Assembly (NCBI GenBank): GCA_963814315.1
Contig: CAWFCG010000003.1
Coordinates: forward strand, 186,001 to 250,000
Length of the DNA: 64,000 nucleotides
Direction: 5' to 3'
From: JAFMJV01 sp963814315
Lineage (GTDB): Bacteria; Chloroflexota; Limnocylindria; Limnocylindrales; CSP1-4
The notes under the pieces are model-generated. The model was not told where the DNA came from. It ran no database searches and saw only the letters and a list, made by a program, of their open reading frames with translations. A program made the translations under genes and the position numbers. Below, piece after piece: positions 62,577 to 64,000 of this stretch. Each line of letters starts with the position of its first letter. Position 1 is the first letter of the stretch.

Positions 62577-62618
62577 CCAGGTCGACGAGGGGTGACCGGG
62601 TCGACGACGACTGATCAG
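62562..62618 (+). repeat. Three tandem 19-base copies at the end of rsmI
   Basis: GTCGACGAGGGATGACCAG spans the last codons and stop of rsmI (62562-62580). It repeats as GTCGACGAGGGGTGACCGG (62581-62599) and a degraded GTCGACGACGACTGATCAG (62600-62618). Each copy keeps a TGA in register, so the gene end has been copied downstream. Confidence 0.75.
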
Positions 62619-62666
62619 CGGACTGGGGCCATGCGGCCCTTGCGGCCGCGGCACCTTGCTTCCGCG

Positions 62667-63386
62667 CTAGCGCGGGTTCCGCGTGGGGTCGGCGGCGATC
62701 TCGGCCAGCAGTGTGCGGCCGCGCGCCATCGCGGCACTGACGTCGGCCCCGGGATTGGCGCGCTTGATCTCCATCCGGAACCAGGGACCGGGCTCATCGC
62801 CCCATACGGCCACCGCGGCTGCCGGCAACAGGACGCCGTCCTCGGTTCGGCGCCATTCCTCGTAGTCGACCCGCCACTCGACCCTCTTCCCGCCCACACC
62901 CTTGAAGCGGTCGGTGGTGAAGCGTACCGGCATGGCCGTGACCGGGTCGAAGGACAACTGCGCGCCGTCCTCCACGGCCGACTGCGTGAAGGTGACCGCG
63001 ACCACGTCGTCGGTCAGGGGCGTCCAGATCAGGTCCTCGCGCTCCATCCACGCGGCGGGGAAGAGGATGGCTTCCGACCACATGAACAACCGTGACGCCT
63101 GGTCGATCTCCGGCCCCACATCCAGCGTGTGGCTGATGCGGCTGAAGCCGATGCCGTCGACGTAGCCATCCAGGCCGCGGATGAAGGTGAGCGGGCCCAG
63201 GCCGACCCGCAGGTCGACCACGTGGTTACGCCCCAGCTCGTGCCACATCACCGCCTCGATGGGTAACCATGGACCGTTGCCTCCACGTCGGAAGCGGGCC
63301 TTGCCTTCGACGACAGCCGTCGCGCCGCCGCTGTCAGACGGTCCGAGCGCGTCGATCCAGCGCTGGACGGGCGAGGGTAGGCTCAT
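62667..63386 (-). CDS. DUF6544 family protein
   Basis: ATG at 63386 gives 239 residues. It starts SLPSPVQRWIDALGP, then has ARFRRGGNGPWLPIEAVMWH, GRNHVVDLRVGLGPLTFIRG, DQASRLFMWSEAILFPAAWM, WTPLTDDVVAVTFTQ and VEWRVDYEEWRRTEDGVLLP. This order matches DUF6544, an uncharacterised family of probable beta-rich ligand-binding proteins. It has no signal peptide. It stands alone, convergent with rsmI. Confidence 0.75.
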   Translation of the reverse strand: MSLPSPVQRWIDALGPSDSGGATAVVEGKARFRRGGNGPWLPIEAVMWHELGRNHVVDLRVGLGPLTFIRGLDGYVDGIGFSRISHTLDVGPEIDQASRLFMWSEAILFPAAWMEREDLIWTPLTDDVVAVTFTQSAVEDGAQLSFDPVTAMPVRFTTDRFKGVGGKRVEWRVDYEEWRRTEDGVLLPAAAVAVWGDEPGPWFRMEIKRANPGADVSAAMARGRTLLAEIAADPTRNPR

Positions 63387-63805
63387 GGTTCCTGCCCGGT
63401 CACGCCGCGGCGCGAGGTTCTGGCGGATACCCACCCCGCGCAGCTCTCACCAGTCACGCGGGCCGCCGCGCGGGCAAGGTCGGTGTCCCGTGCCGAGCGC
63501 AAGCGGGTACATCCACGGGTTCAGGCGATGCGATGATGCCCATGCCGGTCTCCTTCTGCCGGCGTGGAAGCGGGTAGCTCACGCCGGAGTTCCATCATCG
63601 GACAGACGGATGGGCGACGCCGTTCAGGCGCATGCGAACGCGTAGGCCCGGGGTGCGCGTCCCGGACCGCCTTTGTTGACGAGCCATGCGCTCCCCTCCC
63701 TCCAAGGTGTCGTGAGGATTCGGACCCGCCCACGTGAGAGCTCGAACCGCACCGGACCGGGCCGCTCGCGGCGCAGGTCGAGGTCAGCTCGCTCAGGCTT
63801 GCGAC
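63387..63805. other. Spacer between DUF6544 and the NRPS end
   Basis: About 420 bases with no established gene, apart from a possible 30-residue frame at 63595-63687. A longer reverse-strand frame (63624-63953) overlaps the condensation-domain end in another frame and looks spurious. Confidence 0.4.
63595..63687 (-). CDS. Possible small basic peptide
   Basis: A 30-residue frame starting MARQQRRSGTRTPG is preceded by an unusually strong Shine-Dalgarno (GGAGGGAGGGGA, 4 bases before the ATG). It lies downstream of the NRPS fragment on the same strand. The peptide is Arg-rich with no known motif. The ribosome site is the only support. Confidence 0.25.
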   Translation of the reverse strand: MARQQRRSGTRTPGLRVRMRLNGVAHPSVR

Positions 63806-64000
63806 TCACGTGCTCGGCGTCGACATGGGCTGCGGCCCCGCCGAACGCCGTGGGTCGAGCGTTCCGACATCGACGGGCAGGCGTAGGTCCGAGACCTGGG
63901 CGCTCGCGTCGGCCGCGATCTGGTACAGGAGGTGCACGAAGTGGCCCAGCCACAGCTCGATGGTGTCGGCCCCGAACAGGCTCGCGGCGTACTCCAGGTC
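63806..64000 (-). CDS. C-terminal end of a nonribosomal peptide synthetase condensation domain (partial)
   Basis: The frame enters from the right edge and gives 64 residues before TGA at 63806. DLEYAASLFGADTIELWLGH followed by FVHLLYQIAADASAQVSDLR matches the last helix region of condensation domains (commonly DLFDAATIERMxGHFxxLLEAIxADP...VSxLPLL). After it the protein ends within about 25 residues, so it would end with a condensation domain, or the remainder is lost. The main part lies outside the window. Confidence 0.75.
   Translation of the reverse strand, partial: DLEYAASLFGADTIELWLGHFVHLLYQIAADASAQVSDLRLPVDVGTLDPRRSAGPQPMSTPST

Noticed and set aside
63624..63953. 109-codon reverse-strand frame near the right edge
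   Set aside because: Overlaps the condensation-domain end in another frame; the condensation frame has clear family motifs and this one does not.

Overview
The window is a GC-rich bacterial chromosome segment with tightly packed genes. Many starts are GTG or TTG, and neighbouring genes often overlap by 4 bases (ATGA, GTGA, TTGA). Gene content and protein style suggest a GC-rich, probably monoderm, heterotrophic bacterium: a complete division cluster with short FtsL and FtsQ proteins, many lipoprotein or Sec-secreted peptide-binding proteins, a split glycine decarboxylase and a split NAD synthetase. My best guess is Chloroflexota, Limnocylindria-like, and this is inference only. No 16S rRNA or other firm taxonomic marker lies in the window.

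Layout. 1-1.4 kb: the end of a succinate dehydrogenase/fumarate reductase iron-sulfur subunit and an RNase HI family protein, followed by RNase P RNA (1426-1766). 2.0-3.5 kb: a secreted acidic protein and a repeat-rich spacer. 3.5-22 kb: a division/cell-wall (dcw) cluster in the order mraZ, rsmH, small ORF, ftsL, ftsI, murF, mraY, murD, ftsW, murG, murB, ddl, ftsQ, ftsA, a 670-base repeat-bearing gap, ftsZ, yggS, yggT, yggU. It starts from a clear sigma-70 promoter with three 10-bp-spaced GTGG boxes typical of MraZ operators. murE and murC are absent from it. 22.2-24 kb: tRNA-Val(CAC) followed by decayed reverse-strand fragments (a possible serine-recombinase tail and a DnaQ/TerB-like fragment). 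24-29 kb: a glycan module with two glycosyltransferases, a likely alpha/alpha-barrel protein and a GH130 glycosidase/phosphorylase. 29-36.6 kb: SDR, TfoX-like, META-domain, sorbosone/glucose dehydrogenase, aconitase and DUF2520 genes. 36.9-41.8 kb: Nudix hydrolase and glycine cleavage genes gcvT-gcvH-gcvPA-gcvPB. 41.8-50.5 kb: two peptide-binding proteins and a full dpp/opp transporter on the + strand. 50.8-58.8 kb: on the - strand, a lipoprotein, a Tm-1-like protein and a second dpp/opp operon. 59.2-62.6 kb: vapBC, a split glutamine-dependent NAD synthetase and rsmI. The right edge has a DUF6544 gene and the C-terminal end of an NRPS condensation domain running off the window.

The most striking observation is the binding protein of the second transporter operon (57109-58830). 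Its sequence blocks are in circularly permuted order: the segment that normally starts a family-5 solute-binding protein sits at the C-terminus, while the signal peptide leads directly into what is normally the middle of the first lobe. The neighbouring binding protein at 44094-46052 has the usual order and serves as an internal control.

Other points: five apparent frameshifts occur in otherwise well conserved genes (two in ddl, two in ftsQ, one in oppB), which looks more like sequence error than decay. There are several short tandem or dispersed repeats in spacers, and in-frame low-complexity expansions in unrelated proteins (SdhB, FtsQ, aconitase). All functional calls come from reading motifs and translations by eye; no database search was run.
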